A DNA stretch of 64,000 bases from NCBI RefSeq assembly GCF_000768315.1, contig NZ_AQQX01000006.1:62001-126000 (forward strand). The letters run 5' to 3'. Below, piece by piece: positions 42,561 to 56,488 of the stretch. The position numbers were made by a program, and so were the translations under genes. The DNA is from Pseudooceanicola atlanticus. GTDB lineage: Bacteria > Pseudomonadota > Alphaproteobacteria > Rhodobacterales > Rhodobacteraceae. The notes under the pieces are model-generated. The model made no database searches, was not told where the DNA came from, and saw only the letters and a program-made list of their open reading frames with translations. Each line of letters begins with the position of its first letter. Position 1 is the first letter of the stretch.

Positions 42561-43442
42561 TCAGGCCTCGACCGGCTGGACATCCACGCTTTGACGGCTG
42601 GATTGCCGGCCGACACCCCGCATCGTCCCGCGTACCGGGGCGATGTCGTCGTAATCACGTCCGTAGCCGATCGTGATGTAATCCGTGCCCGCGAACTGGT
42701 TGTTGGTGGGGTCGAACTCGACCCAGCCGACCTCGGGCCCGACCCAGGCGCGGACCCAGGCGTGCATGGCATCGACACCGACGAGTTTTTCCTTGCCGGG
42801 CGGCGGGAAGGTGCGCAGGAAGCCCGAGACATAGCCAGCGGGAATACCGACGCCGCGGAGGCAGGCGATCATGATATGTGCGAAGTCCTGGCAGACGCCT
42901 GCGCGTTTCTCGAAGGCATCCAGCGCCTCGGTATCCACGTCGGTCGCGTCCGAGGAATAGGTCATTTCGGTATAGATCGCGCGGCCGATGGCCTGCACGG
43001 CGTCCAGGGCCGACAGGCCGGGCGCCAAGTGATCGTGGGCGAAGTTGGTCATCACCGTTTCGATGGGCGCGCGGCGCGTCGGCGTGGTGAAATGCAGTGG
43101 CGACAGGGGCGTCGCGTCCCGCAGGCTGGCCAGCACGTGGCCCAGTTGGTCGATATCCGGGGACATCATGAAGCGGGCGGGTTCGGTCAGACGTTCGGCG
43201 CGGAAGCTGAGGCTGATCTTCACCTCTTCGATGGGGCTGTGCCAGGCGGCGGAAGTGACGTTGTTTCCGAAGAAATCGACGAAGCCGTAGCGTTCCGAGG
43301 GCAGGGGCGTCAGCGCCAGCTTCCATTCAGGTATACGCTGTAAGTTCGGGATGTCGATCGGCAGAAGACGCAACAGGTTGCGGGTCTGATCCCTCGGGTG
43401 GGAGTAGGTGTAGTCGATCCGCAGGGTGACGTCGTAAAGCAT
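42561..43442 (-). CDS. Transglutaminase-like cysteine protease family protein
   Basis: The 293-residue protein has a bacterial transglutaminase N-terminal domain and the core triad Cys184 (AGVCQDFAH), His227 (MHAWVRAWV) and Asp244 (EFDPTNN). It lacks a signal peptide. Such proteins occur with circularly permuted ATP-grasp and alpha-E proteins in predicted peptide-modification operons, where they may cleave or form amide bonds. It is the third gene of the minus-strand set and starts four bases after the ATP-grasp gene. Confidence 0.85.
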   Translation of the reverse strand: MLYDVTLRIDYTYSHPRDQTRNLLRLLPIDIPNLQRIPEWKLALTPLPSERYGFVDFFGNNVTSAAWHSPIEEVKISLSFRAERLTEPARFMMSPDIDQLGHVLASLRDATPLSPLHFTTPTRRAPIETVMTNFAHDHLAPGLSALDAVQAIGRAIYTEMTYSSDATDVDTEALDAFEKRAGVCQDFAHIMIACLRGVGIPAGYVSGFLRTFPPPGKEKLVGVDAMHAWVRAWVGPEVGWVEFDPTNNQFAGTDYITIGYGRDYDDIAPVRGTMRGVGRQSSRQSVDVQPVEA

Positions 43443-43446
43443 GATC

Positions 43447-45879
43447 TTATCGCAGGTGCGCGTTGGCCAGCCGGTTGGAGGCATTGGCAATCGTCGCGCG
43501 GACCTCCTCCAGCGCCTTGGTCGTGAGGTCTGCGGGTGTGCCGATTTCCAGCTGGGTGCGCAAGGGCAGCAATTCGCGGATGATCGCATTGGGCCGGTCG
43601 GCAGTGCGGGCATTGGGCAGACCTTCGGCCAGCATTTCGGCCTCGCGGACCTGGAACAGCAGGGAGCGCGGGTTGCCCGCATCATGGGCCAGCAGGTCGA
43701 CCACGGTTTCGCGCGTCGCCTCCAACGCGTAGCGGCGGCGATGCGCCATGGCGCTGTCGGCGACCTCGAGCGCGACGTCGAGCGCGCTTTCGGGGGCCTT
43801 GGCATCGGCGAAGGTTTCCAGCACGGCGGCCAGCGTGTCGGCGCGTTCCAGCCCGCGCCCAAGTGACAGGAAGCGCCAGCCGGAGAAGCGGTACATGTTT
43901 TCTGTCACCACCCCCGAGAACCCGGCGGTCTTGCGCAGCAGCACGCTCATCGCGCGGGCCGCATCGTCGCCGGGGCGCGCGGTTTGGGTCATCTGGCGCG
44001 CCGTCTTCACCAGGTCGTTCAGGGCGAACCAGCCATCGGTGGAGAACCGGTCGCGGATCTTCGCGGCGCAGCCATGGGCCCAGAGCAGGCGCTGGATCAG
44101 GCCGTCCGGGATCGGCTGACCGGTGTCGATCCCGACGGGATCCAGGAAGTTGCTGATCAGCGCGAGGATCGGATCCTCTGGCGTGTCGGTTGTGGCCAGA
44201 CGCAGGTGATAGGCGCGCAGCAGCCGCGCGGCGTCTTCGAAGCGGACGATGTAGCGGCCCAGCCAATAGAGGTTGTCGGCGGCGCGCGAGGGCAGGGCGC
44301 CGGCCTCGGTCCGGACGCGGCGACCATCGCCGGGGCCGGTGGTCGGCGGCGGGCCGGCAGGTTCGGGCACGCGTTTGTCCGACACGATCAGCACATCCGC
44401 GACAGAGCCCCCACGTTGCATGCCAAGCGCGGTCGGATCACCCTCGGGACCGATGCGGGCATATCCGCCCTGCATGAAGGTCCAGCCCCGCGGGGTGCGG
44501 GCGGCAAAGACGCGCACGGTCATCGGGCAGGGCACGAGGCGCGGCCCGTCAGGTGTTTCGCGCCAGTTGGGCGTGGTCGAGAGGGTCACCGCCTCCTGCC
44601 CGACGAGGTCGGGGGCGGGATCCGCAAGCAGGTGCGCCAGTTCCGGCTCCGCACCGCGCACGGTTTCAGAATTGCTGTCGAAGGGCAGGTCGCGCGACAG
44701 GGCCGGGGCGACCATCATCCGGTCGGCATTGTCCGAAACGTAGCTGCGGGCGCTGTCATCGCCGCACCACCAGGTCGCGATATTGGGCAGCTTCAGCGGT
44801 TCGCCGGTGATGACGCGGCTGATCTTGGGCAGGAAGGCCATCATCGCCCGCGCCTCCAGCACGCCGGAGCCGAGAGCGTTGACCATCGCCAGGTTGCCCA
44901 TGCGGACCGCATCCATCAGCCCGGGCACGCCGATCTGGCTGTCGGGATCGAATTCCAGCGGGTCGGCAAAGCTGGTGTCGATGCGCCGCCACAGCAGGCC
45001 CAGCGGGACCGGGCCTTCGATCGTGCGGACCATCGCCTCGCCGTTCTGGACGATGATATCCTCGCCCTCCAGTAGTAGCATGCCGAGGTAGCGGGCGATG
45101 AAGAGGTGTTCGTAGAAGGTGTCGTTTGCCCGGCCTGGCGTCAGCAGGCCGATCTGGTGTGGCCGGTCACGCCCGAAGGAGGACAGCCCCTCCAACGCGT
45201 CACGGAAGTTTTCGAAGAAACCGGCCATGCGGTGCGTATAGGCGCGGGGAAAATCCTCGGGGAAGATGCGGCGCATCGCCATCCGGTTTTCCAGCGCGAA
45301 GCCGGCACCCGAGGGCGCCTGCGTCCGGTCGCCCAGGACCAGCCAGCTGCCATCCGGAGAGCGCCCGATCTCGAAGGACAGGAAATGCAGGTACTGGCCG
45401 CCACGGGGCGGAACGCCCACCATCTGCCGCGCCCAGCCGGGGTTCTCGGCGATCAGCGAGGCGGGGAGGTGGCCTTCGCCCAGCAACCGTGCGAGACCGT
45501 ACAGATCCGCCATCACGGCCTCTAGCAGGTCGGCCCGCTGGCTGAGACCGTCGCAGATCTGCGCCCATTCCTTTTCGTGCAGCAGGACCGGAATGGGGCT
45601 GAGCGGCCATTCGCGTTCCTCCAACGGGTCCTCGGAATATTGCCGGTAATAGACGCCCGCGTCGCGCAGGTATTGCTTGCCGCGCTCGAACTTGTCGGTC
45701 AGGTCGTCGACCGACAGGCGAGACAGCGTGTCGATGAAGGGCCGCCAGACCGGCCGCAAGCTGCCATCGCGGTCGAATAGTTCGTCCGCGACGCCTTGCG
45801 TCGGCTCATAGCCCTTCAGGATAGGGCTTGCCGCGCCGGAATCTGTCCGTTGGTCCATAACCTCCCCTTTGCGGGTCAT
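43447..45879 (-). CDS. Circularly permuted ATP-grasp / alpha-E domain fusion protein
   Basis: This 810-residue protein joins two domains often encoded separately. Residues about 1-480 are a circularly permuted ATP-grasp ([63 protein letters not shown]-type end). From about residue 505 to the end is an alpha-E domain ([21 protein letters not shown]). ATP-grasp enzymes ligate carboxylates to amines, so a peptide ligase is predicted. The ATG at 45879 overlaps the upstream gene stop (ATGA); an ATG at 45858 follows GGGAGG closely and is an alternative. Confidence 0.87.
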   Translation of the reverse strand: MTRKGEVMDQRTDSGAASPILKGYEPTQGVADELFDRDGSLRPVWRPFIDTLSRLSVDDLTDKFERGKQYLRDAGVYYRQYSEDPLEEREWPLSPIPVLLHEKEWAQICDGLSQRADLLEAVMADLYGLARLLGEGHLPASLIAENPGWARQMVGVPPRGGQYLHFLSFEIGRSPDGSWLVLGDRTQAPSGAGFALENRMAMRRIFPEDFPRAYTHRMAGFFENFRDALEGLSSFGRDRPHQIGLLTPGRANDTFYEHLFIARYLGMLLLEGEDIIVQNGEAMVRTIEGPVPLGLLWRRIDTSFADPLEFDPDSQIGVPGLMDAVRMGNLAMVNALGSGVLEARAMMAFLPKISRVITGEPLKLPNIATWWCGDDSARSYVSDNADRMMVAPALSRDLPFDSNSETVRGAEPELAHLLADPAPDLVGQEAVTLSTTPNWRETPDGPRLVPCPMTVRVFAARTPRGWTFMQGGYARIGPEGDPTALGMQRGGSVADVLIVSDKRVPEPAGPPPTTGPGDGRRVRTEAGALPSRAADNLYWLGRYIVRFEDAARLLRAYHLRLATTDTPEDPILALISNFLDPVGIDTGQPIPDGLIQRLLWAHGCAAKIRDRFSTDGWFALNDLVKTARQMTQTARPGDDAARAMSVLLRKTAGFSGVVTENMYRFSGWRFLSLGRGLERADTLAAVLETFADAKAPESALDVALEVADSAMAHRRRYALEATRETVVDLLAHDAGNPRSLLFQVREAEMLAEGLPNARTADRPNAIIRELLPLRTQLEIGTPADLTTKALEEVRATIANASNRLANAHLR

Positions 45880-48800
45880 CCCAGCCCTGTCGGGCGGCGC
45901 AGGTCAAGCGTCATCGGGAATTCGGGATGTGGGGTTTCGGGTTCGGGCCGGTAAGCGGCCGTGGTATGACCATGCGGTTCGAAACGGGCGAGGCGGCGGG
46001 CCTCGGCCTCGTAGCCGTTGACCGGGAAGGTGTCGTAGTTGCGCCCGCCGGGATGGGCCACGTGGTAGGTACAGCCTGCCAGCGCCCGGCCGGTCCAGTC
46101 ATCGTAGATGTCGAAGACCAGGGGCGCATTGACCGGAAGCGTCGGGTGCAGTGCCTCGGCCGGTTGCCATGCCTTGAACCGCACACCGGCCACGGACACG
46201 CCCGAGGCCTGGGTGCGGGTCATCGGCACGGGGCGACGGTTGCACATGACGCGGTAACGGTCCTGGTGCAGCGTTGTCAGCTTGATCTGCATCCGTTCCA
46301 CGGAACTGTCGGTGTAGCGGACGGTGCCGCCGATTGCGCCCATCTCGCCCAGCACGTGCCAGGGTTCCAGCGCCTGGCGAACCTCGAGGTGGACGCCCTC
46401 GGCCTCGATCTGGCCGCAGAAGGGGAAGCGGAATTCCGACTGCGCCTCGAACCAGACGGGATCGAGGTCATAGCCGTGATCGCGCAGGTCGCGCAGCAGG
46501 TCCAGCAGGTCTTCCCACAGGTAATGGGGCAGCATGAAGCGGTCATGCAGGACGGTGCCCCAGCGGACCGGCTTGCCCGTCACCGGGGCTTCCCAGCAGC
46601 GGGCGATGATGGCGCGCAGCAACACCTGCTGCGCCAGGGACATGCGCGGATCGGGGGGCATCTCGAAACCGCGGAATTCCACCAGGCCCAGGCGGCCCGT
46701 GGGCCCGTCGGGCGAGAAAAGCTTGTCGATGCAGATCTCGGCGCGATGCGTGTTGCCGGTGACATCGGTCAGCATGTTGCGCAACAGCCGGTCGACCAGC
46801 CAGGGCGGCGGTACATTGCCCGCATCCGGCGCGTTGATCTGGCTGAGCGCGATTTCCAGCTCGTAGAGCGTGTCGTGACGGGCCTCGTCGATCCGGGGGG
46901 CCTGGCTGGTCGGGCCGATGAAGAGGCCGGAGAACAGGTAGGACAGGCAGGGATGCCGCTGCCAGATCAGGATCAGCGATTTCAGCAGGTCCGGACGGCG
47001 CAGGAAGGGGCTGTCGTTCGTGGTGGCCCCGCCGACGACGACGTGGTTGCCGCCGCCCGTGCCGGTGTGGCGGCCGTCGATCATGAACTTGTCCGCCCCA
47101 AGGCGCGACTGACGGGCTTCCTCGTAGATTGCCTCGGTCGTGGCGACGCAATCCTCCCAGCTGTGGGCGGGGTGGATGTTAACCTCGATCACGCCGGGAT
47201 CGGGGGCCACGCGGATCACGTTGAGACGCGGATCGGATGGCGGCGAATAGCCTTCGATGTGGATCGGCAGGCCAAGCGCCTCTGCGGTTTCCTCGGCGGC
47301 GGCGATCAATTCGAGGTAGTCCTCCAGCCGGTCGCAGGGCGGCATGAACAGGCACAGGCGTCCGTCGCGCGGTTCCATCGCGATGGCCGTGCGGACCGCG
47401 CCGATGGACGGATCGGTGCCTTCGCCGGACCCGTCCTGCGGCACGATGGTCTGGCGTTCGGTGTCATCCTGCCCGACCGCGCGTGAGGGTTGCTTGTGGC
47501 CCTCGGTTTCCTCGGGCATCAGGCGCTTGCGCTCTGCCTCTTCCTCCGCGGCGATGCGGTCCAGTTCCTCCTGGACGAGGCGGCGGCGTTCGGCGACCTC
47601 GGCATGGAAATCGGGCAGGGGGCCGCGCACCTCGGACGTGTCGGCGGGGTAGGAATAGGGGTAATGCGCCGGCGGGATATGCGGCAGCGACCCAAGCGGA
47701 AGGCGGAAGCCGACGGGGCTGTCGCCGGGCACCAGGAACAGCTTGCCGCGCCGGGGTTTCCACAGCTCCGATTGCCATTTCGACGCCTTGCCCTGCCAGC
47801 GCTGGATCGGCAGCACGTAGCCCGCGGCCTCGTCCAGCCCACGGTTGAAGACGCGGGCATAGCGGGCGCGGTCCTCGGGGTTCTTCAGCTTGGAGTTCTC
47901 GGGCGTGACGTTGGTGGGAAGGTTTGCTTCCTTCAGGATCCACTCGGCCGGATCCTCGAAGGCCGGCTGGGCATAGTCCGCGTCGAGGCCAAGCGCCTCT
48001 GCGAAGCGGCCCATGAACTCACCGGCCTGTTCGGCGGTGGCCTTGCTGTCATCGGTTTCGCGGGCAATCAGGTCGGGGTTCTTCCAGACCGGCTGCTGGT
48101 CGTTGCGCCAGTACAGCGAGAAGGTCCAGCGCGGCAGGCTTTCGCCCGGATACCATTTGCCCTGGCCGTAATGCAGGAACCCGCCGGGCGCGAAACGCTG
48201 CTGAAGCCGTCGGATCAGCGTATCGGCCAGGCCACGTTTCTGCGGGCCGACGGCATCGGTGTTCCATTCGCCCGACTCGAAGTCGTCGATCGAGACGAAG
48301 GTCGGCTCGCCGCCCATGGTCAGGCGCACATCGCCCTTTTCCAGCCGTTCGTCTACATGGCGGCCAAGCGCGTTCAGCCGGTCCCAGGCCTCGTCCGAGA
48401 AGGGCTTCGTGATCCGGGGGTGTTCGGCCACCCGCTTGATCTGCATGTCAAATTCGAAATCGACCTTGGGCGCGCCCGCGGCGGTGAAGCCCCCGGCAAT
48501 CGGCGCGGCATTCTGGTAATGCGGCGTTGCGGCCAGCGGGATATGGCTTTCGCCGGTCATCAGCCCCGAGGTCGGGTCGAAGCCGATCCAGCCGGCGCCC
48601 GGCAGGTAGACCTCGCACCAGGCATGCAGGTCGGTGAAGTCGTGATCGGTGCCCGAGGGGCCGTCCAGCGCCTCAAGATCCGGCTTCAGCTGGATCAGGT
48701 AGCCCGACACGAAGCGCGCGGCAAAGCCGAGGTTGCGCAGCAATTGCACCAGCAGCCATGAACTGTCGCGGCAGGAGCCGGAGCCGATGGTCAGCGTTTC

Positions 48801-49310
48801 CTCCGGCGTCTGCACGCCCGGTTCCATCCGGATCGTGTATTCCACGATGTCCGAGACCTTGCGGTTGAGCTCCACCAGGAAATCGACGGTGCGTGCCTCG
48901 CTGCGCTCTATCGTGTCCAGCAGAGCAGCCAGCTTGGGCGTCGGATGTTCGGGCTTGCGGTAGATCGACAGATCTTCGGTCAGTTCCGCCGGGTAGTCGA
49001 AGGGCCAGGTCTCCGCGGTTTCATCGACGAAGAAGTCGAACGGGTTGTACACGGTCATGTCCGCGACGAGGTCGACCTCGATCTTGAATTCGCGCACGGG
49101 TTCGGGAAAAACGAAGCGGGCCAGCCAGTTGCCGTAGGGGTCCTGCTGGTGATTCACGAAATGCCCGCCAGGGCTGACCTTGAGCGAATGCGATATCACG
49201 CGGGTGCGGCTGTGCGGTGCGGGCCTGAGGCGGATAATCTGCGGGCTCAGCGTCACCGGCCGGTCGTACTTGTAATGCGTCAGGTGATAGATGCTTGCGT
49301 GGATCGCCAT
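45876..49310 (-). CDS. Large transglutaminase-like protein with DUF2126
   Basis: This 1144-residue protein starts with a transglutaminase-type N-terminal domain and a core with Cys180 ([10 protein letters not shown]), His229 ([10 protein letters not shown]) and Asp245 (GFDPTSG). From about residue 290 it has the long DUF2126 region ([31 protein letters not shown]). DUF2126 resembles amidoligase-like catalytic domains in published domain analyses, as far as I recall. It heads the operon and overlaps the ATP-grasp fusion gene. No signal peptide. A peptide-modifying role is a prediction. Confidence 0.87.
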   Translation of the reverse strand: MAIHASIYHLTHYKYDRPVTLSPQIIRLRPAPHSRTRVISHSLKVSPGGHFVNHQQDPYGNWLARFVFPEPVREFKIEVDLVADMTVYNPFDFFVDETAETWPFDYPAELTEDLSIYRKPEHPTPKLAALLDTIERSEARTVDFLVELNRKVSDIVEYTIRMEPGVQTPEETLTIGSGSCRDSSWLLVQLLRNLGFAARFVSGYLIQLKPDLEALDGPSGTDHDFTDLHAWCEVYLPGAGWIGFDPTSGLMTGESHIPLAATPHYQNAAPIAGGFTAAGAPKVDFEFDMQIKRVAEHPRITKPFSDEAWDRLNALGRHVDERLEKGDVRLTMGGEPTFVSIDDFESGEWNTDAVGPQKRGLADTLIRRLQQRFAPGGFLHYGQGKWYPGESLPRWTFSLYWRNDQQPVWKNPDLIARETDDSKATAEQAGEFMGRFAEALGLDADYAQPAFEDPAEWILKEANLPTNVTPENSKLKNPEDRARYARVFNRGLDEAAGYVLPIQRWQGKASKWQSELWKPRRGKLFLVPGDSPVGFRLPLGSLPHIPPAHYPYSYPADTSEVRGPLPDFHAEVAERRRLVQEELDRIAAEEEAERKRLMPEETEGHKQPSRAVGQDDTERQTIVPQDGSGEGTDPSIGAVRTAIAMEPRDGRLCLFMPPCDRLEDYLELIAAAEETAEALGLPIHIEGYSPPSDPRLNVIRVAPDPGVIEVNIHPAHSWEDCVATTEAIYEEARQSRLGADKFMIDGRHTGTGGGNHVVVGGATTNDSPFLRRPDLLKSLILIWQRHPCLSYLFSGLFIGPTSQAPRIDEARHDTLYELEIALSQINAPDAGNVPPPWLVDRLLRNMLTDVTGNTHRAEICIDKLFSPDGPTGRLGLVEFRGFEMPPDPRMSLAQQVLLRAIIARCWEAPVTGKPVRWGTVLHDRFMLPHYLWEDLLDLLRDLRDHGYDLDPVWFEAQSEFRFPFCGQIEAEGVHLEVRQALEPWHVLGEMGAIGGTVRYTDSSVERMQIKLTTLHQDRYRVMCNRRPVPMTRTQASGVSVAGVRFKAWQPAEALHPTLPVNAPLVFDIYDDWTGRALAGCTYHVAHPGGRNYDTFPVNGYEAEARRLARFEPHGHTTAAYRPEPETPHPEFPMTLDLRRPTGLG

Positions 49311-49495
49311 GTCTGTGCTCGGTCCTTCGGATTTGGCCGCGGATGCGTGAGGGTGGACGCGTCGGCCTGCGGGTCCGTGATAAGAGTACCCATACCCATA
49401 ACAGAGTTAATGGACGTCGCCATCGCTGCGAAGCAACCTTTTCGTTTGGGCGTCACCTTGCCGCGATTTTCAGCAATGCCGCGCTACGGGGCCGA

Positions 49496-50458
49496 CTAAG
49501 GCCGGTTCAGCATCAGGTGGGCATGGGCGAAGGCGAACTTGCGCCGCACGCCGTCGGGCAGGATGAACGGGTAGACATCCGGCAGATCAAGCGCCCGGTT
49601 CACGTGGTTGACCGAGATCGAGATCGCGACGGCCCGGGTCACGAGGTCGCCCGTCTTCGTGTCGGCATAGGCGTCGTAGCCTTGTGGCCTGTCGCCGTGC
49701 AGGCTCAGCCCGGCCGCATCGGCGCTGTCGGCCAGGTCCACAAGGTGCAGCAGGTGCGCGATGGTTTCGGCCCAGTCCTCATGCGGGTGGGCGGTGGCAT
49801 AGCTGGTGATGTGGTCATGGCCCGCCGGGCGCGGTGCCTTGTAATGCGCATCCAACGCGGCGCCGTAATCCGCCCGTTCGTCACCGAAAAGGGCGCGGAA
49901 CTCGTTCGTGAACCCAACGGACTCGGCAAGGCGCAGGAACAGGAAATGCGCGATCTCGTGGCGCATATGGCCGGTCATGGTGCGATAGAGCTCTCCCAGC
50001 TCTTCCTGCCGCTTGGCGAGGACGGGATCGCTGGCCTCTGACACGTTAATGGTGATCAGGCCATCCGCATGGCCCATCGTGACGTTGGTTTCGCCGGTCA
50101 GGGTCTGTTCCGACAACATCCGGAAAACGGGGCGCGCGCCCGTATCGGCGTGATTGAACCAGCCCCAGCGGCCCAGGTTGGCGATCACCCAGCGTTTCGC
50201 CAGCTCGCTCCGGGTCCAGAGAGGGTGATTGTCCGGCTCTGCCAGATCCGGAACGGTTTCCGTCATCGCGCAGGACCGGCACAGACCGTCCGTTTCAGCC
50301 AGCCAGTTGCAGCCGATCTCGTCCCGGTTGGCGCAGAATTGCCCCCCCGATTGCATCCGCTGCGCTTCGGGATCGAAGGCGACAGCGGTGCCGCAACCGC
50401 AGGCGAGGTTGTGGAAATAGACCGGGGCGGCGCAGGCCGGGCATTGGAAGATTTGCAT
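49496..50458 (-). CDS. Zinc-ribbon metallopeptidase (Peptidase_Mx-like)
   Basis: The 320-residue protein begins with zinc-ribbon cysteines (C6, C9, C20, C22 and a second set C42, C50, C60, C63). It has an HEIAH zinc-protease motif at residues 167-171 (TGHMRHEIAHFLFLRL) and later HEDWAETIAHLLHL supplying a likely third ligand. It matches the putative zinc-binding peptidase family found beside transglutaminase/ATP-grasp clusters. AAAGGA precedes the ATG. It lies upstream of and in the same direction as the three-gene set, 185 bases away, so it may join it functionally. Confidence 0.82.
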   Translation of the reverse strand: MQIFQCPACAAPVYFHNLACGCGTAVAFDPEAQRMQSGGQFCANRDEIGCNWLAETDGLCRSCAMTETVPDLAEPDNHPLWTRSELAKRWVIANLGRWGWFNHADTGARPVFRMLSEQTLTGETNVTMGHADGLITINVSEASDPVLAKRQEELGELYRTMTGHMRHEIAHFLFLRLAESVGFTNEFRALFGDERADYGAALDAHYKAPRPAGHDHITSYATAHPHEDWAETIAHLLHLVDLADSADAAGLSLHGDRPQGYDAYADTKTGDLVTRAVAISISVNHVNRALDLPDVYPFILPDGVRRKFAFAHAHLMLNRP

Positions 50459-50651
50459 GTCGTGATCCTTTGTCCCGTCCTGTCCGGTCGTGTCGTGGCG
50501 AACTCGGGCGGTTGGGTCGGGGTTCCCATCGTCGTCGGGTTTTGTCAACTCTTCCCGGTGCTGCGGTGGCGCGAAAGGGCGCGGTCGGGCAATGCAGGGG
50601 TGCGGTCTCATGGCGCTTTTCGTGGCAGTCGAAATCGGGTAGCCCGACGCC

Positions 50652-51265
<614 letters not shown>

Positions 51266-51269
<4 letters not shown>

Positions 51270-51922
51270 TCGCGCTGCTGATCCGGGATATCCGGCTGGC
51301 CGTGCGCGCCGGTGGCGGCTTCGGGTTGGGCCTGGCATTCTTCCTGATCGTCGTCGTTCTGGTGCCCTTTGCCGTCGGGCCGGAGACCACACTGCTGTCG
51401 CGGATTGCCCCGGGCATCCTGTGGATCGGCGCGCTGCTGGCCTGTTTGCTGTCGCTGGACCGTATCTTTGCGCTCGACCGCGAGGACGGGTCGCTGGACC
51501 TGCTGGCCAGCGCGCCGCTGCCGATGGAAGGCATCGTGACCGTCAAGGCGCTGGCCCACTGGATCACGACCGGTCTGCCGCTGGTCGTGGCGGCGCCGGT
51601 CCTCGCCGTGCTGCTGTCGCTGCCGGAGGCCGGGTTCCTCTGGCTGGTCCTGTCGCTGCTGATCGGCACGCCGGCGCTGTCGGTCATCGGGACGTTCGGC
51701 GCTGCGTTGACGGTCGGGATCAAGCGGGGCGGCCTGTTGCTGTCCTTGCTGGTGCTGCCGCTTTACGTGCCGACGCTGATTTTCGGCGCTGAGGTCGCGC
51801 GGCGCGGGGCAGAGGGGCTGGAGGTCGACACGCCACTGTTCCTGCTGGGCGCGATCACACTGTTTTCCGTGGCACTCTTGCCCTTTGCAAGTGCCGCGGT
51901 ATTGAGAATGAACCTGCGGTAA
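51266..51922 (+). CDS. ccmB: Heme exporter permease CcmB
   Basis: This 218-residue protein with six hydrophobic segments has [23 protein letters not shown] and [16 protein letters not shown], both characteristic of CcmB. It is the membrane partner of CcmA. The start is GTG at 51266, overlapping ccmA by four bases. Forty-one bases separate it from ccmC. Confidence 0.94.
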
Positions 51923-51963
51923 TGTGAATGGTCCGTGTGGATCAGGGGGGATAGAGAGGGCAC

Positions 51964-52695
51964 ATGAGCTCGATCTGGGAATATGCCAATCCGAAGAAAT
52001 TCATCGAGACGGTGGACAAGGTTCTGCCGTTCGTGTCGGTGCTGGCCGCAATCGGGCTGGTCGCCGGGCTGATCTGGGGGTTCTTCTTCACCCCGGACGA
52101 TTACCGCCAGGGATCGACGGTCAAGATCATCTACCTGCACGTGCCAAGCGCGCTGATGGCGATCAATGCCTGGCTGATGATGCTGGTGGCCTCGCTGGTC
52201 TGGCTGATCCGGCGGCACCATGTATCGGCTCTGGCGGCGCGGGCGGCGGCCCCGGTGGGCGCGGTCATGACGATCATCGCGTTGCTGACGGGCGCGATCT
52301 GGGGGCAGCCGATGTGGGGCACCTGGTGGGCCTGGGACCCGCGGCTGACCTCGTTCCTGATCCTGTTCCTGTTCTACCTGGGCTATATCGCGCTATGGTC
52401 CGCGATCGAGAATGACGACACCGCCGCCGACCTGACCAGCGTGCTGTGCATCGTCGGATCGGTCTTCGCGGTGCTGTCGCGCTATGCGGTGAATTTCTGG
52501 AACCAGGGTCTGCACCAGGGCGCATCGCTGAGCCTCGACAAGGAAGAAAACGTCGCGGACGTGTTCTATTTCCCGCTGCTGGTGTCCATTGGCGGGTTCA
52601 TCCTGCTGTTCCTGGCGCTGGTTCTGCTGCGCACCCGGACGGAAATCCGGGCGCGCCGGATGCGGGCGCTGCTGATCCGGGAGAGAATGTCATGA
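51964..52695 (+). CDS. ccmC: Heme handling protein CcmC
   Basis: This 243-residue membrane protein has six segments and the tryptophan-rich heme-binding motif GTWWAWDPRLTSFLIL. Conserved histidines lie in YLHVPSALMA and FWNQGLHQGASL. CcmC loads heme onto CcmE. It overlaps ccmD by four bases. Confidence 0.96.
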   Translation: MSSIWEYANPKKFIETVDKVLPFVSVLAAIGLVAGLIWGFFFTPDDYRQGSTVKIIYLHVPSALMAINAWLMMLVASLVWLIRRHHVSALAARAAAPVGAVMTIIALLTGAIWGQPMWGTWWAWDPRLTSFLILFLFYLGYIALWSAIENDDTAADLTSVLCIVGSVFAVLSRYAVNFWNQGLHQGASLSLDKEENVADVFYFPLLVSIGGFILLFLALVLLRTRTEIRARRMRALLIRERMS

Positions 52696-52847
52696 TGCCG
52701 GAACTTGGAAAATATGCCGGCGCGGTGCTGAGCTCCTACGGATTGTCCCTGGCCCTGCTGATCGCGCTGATCTGGTACAGCCTGTGGCGCTCGCGCCGCG
52801 TTGCGAAATCCCTGAAGGACGTCGAGGATAGGGTGAAGAATGGCTAA
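52692..52847 (+). CDS. ccmD: Heme exporter protein CcmD
   Basis: This 51-residue protein has one membrane helix (YAGAVLSSYGLSLALLIALIW) and a basic cytoplasmic tail (RSRRVAKSLKDVE), the standard CcmD form. It helps release holo-CcmE. It overlaps ccmC (ATGA) and ccmG (eight bases). A second ATG three bases later is also possible. Confidence 0.92.
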   Translation: MMPELGKYAGAVLSSYGLSLALLIALIWYSLWRSRRVAKSLKDVEDRVKNG

Positions 52848-53379
52848 GGTGTCTCCGCTGATGATCCTGCCGCCGGCGATTTTCGCCGGTCTGGCCGCAG
52901 CCTTCTATATCGGGCTGCAACGGGACGATCCGGACCAGTTGCCCTCGGCCCTGGCGGGCAAGGAGGCCCCGGCGGTCGAGTTGTCGGCGCTTGGCGATCT
53001 GCCGGGCTTCGACGACGCGACGCTGCGCGATGGCGAGGTGAAGCTGGTGAACTTCTGGGCGTCCTGGTGTGCGCCCTGCCGGGTCGAACACCCCAATCTC
53101 GAAGCGCTGGCCGAGGATGGCCTGGCCGTCTACGGCGTGAACTACAAGGACGCGCCGGACAAGGCGCTTGGTTTCCTCGAGGAACTGGGCAACCCCTACG
53201 CCGCCGTCGGGGCCGACCCACAGGGGCGGATGGCGTTGAACTGGGGGCTTTACGGCGTGCCGGAAACCTACGTGATCGACGGCGACGGCAATATCGTGCT
53301 GCGCTTTGCCGGGCCGGTGACCCAGCGGGTGATCGAGAACACGCTGGGACCCGCCCTGGCCGAGGCGCGCGGCGAGTGA
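52840..53379 (+). CDS. ccmG: Thiol:disulfide interchange protein CcmG/DsbE
   Basis: This 179-residue periplasmic thioredoxin has an N-terminal membrane anchor, the active site WASWCAPCRVEHPNL and the CcmG-type GVPETYVIDGDG loop with cis-Pro. It reduces apocytochrome c cysteines before heme attachment. It closes the ccm operon; a terminator follows before the convergent acnA gene. Confidence 0.94.
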   Translation: MAKVSPLMILPPAIFAGLAAAFYIGLQRDDPDQLPSALAGKEAPAVELSALGDLPGFDDATLRDGEVKLVNFWASWCAPCRVEHPNLEALAEDGLAVYGVNYKDAPDKALGFLEELGNPYAAVGADPQGRMALNWGLYGVPETYVIDGDGNIVLRFAGPVTQRVIENTLGPALAEARGE

Positions 53380-53441
53380 TCCGGGTCTGACCGCGCCGCT
53401 TGTCGCAAAAGGTGCCGTCTTTTCTTCAAGCTGTTGATCCC

Positions 53442-53476
53442 AAAGAAAAAGGCCGGTGCGATGCACCGGCCTTTCC
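53442..53476. terminator. Terminator between ccmG and acnA
   Basis: AAAGGCCGGTGC and GCACCGGCCTTT form a 12-bp stem with loop GAT. The minus-strand side runs into TTTTTCTTT, so it is best suited to acnA. Confidence 0.85.
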
Positions 53477-53496
53477 TGTTCGTCGATCCGGCTGGA

Positions 53497-56271
<2,775 letters not shown>

Positions 56272-56359
56272 GGTGGCTCCCTTTCAATATGGAAAGCGGG
56301 GTATAGCTGGCCCGCTAATGCCCCATTGCGAAGAATGGATCAAGAGGGCGCAGCTGTAA

Positions 56360-56379
56360 ATGTGTACTATTGTATACAT
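56360..56379. promoter_or_regulatory. 20-bp palindrome between acnA and the DUF1223 gene
   Basis: ATGTGTAC and GTATACAT (one mismatch) flank TATT. The inner TTGTATACA resembles GntR-family (FadR subgroup) half-sites. It lies 88 bases before acnA and 109 before the DUF1223 gene. Confidence 0.4.
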
Positions 56380-56488
56380 AAACCCCGACCCGCTCACGAC
56401 AAGTGTTGCAGGCGTTCTCAAAACCTTGATTGGCCGTTTCGGATCGCTTTGACTAGGAAAGGAGCAGGAGAGCAACAAAGGGGCGAGC

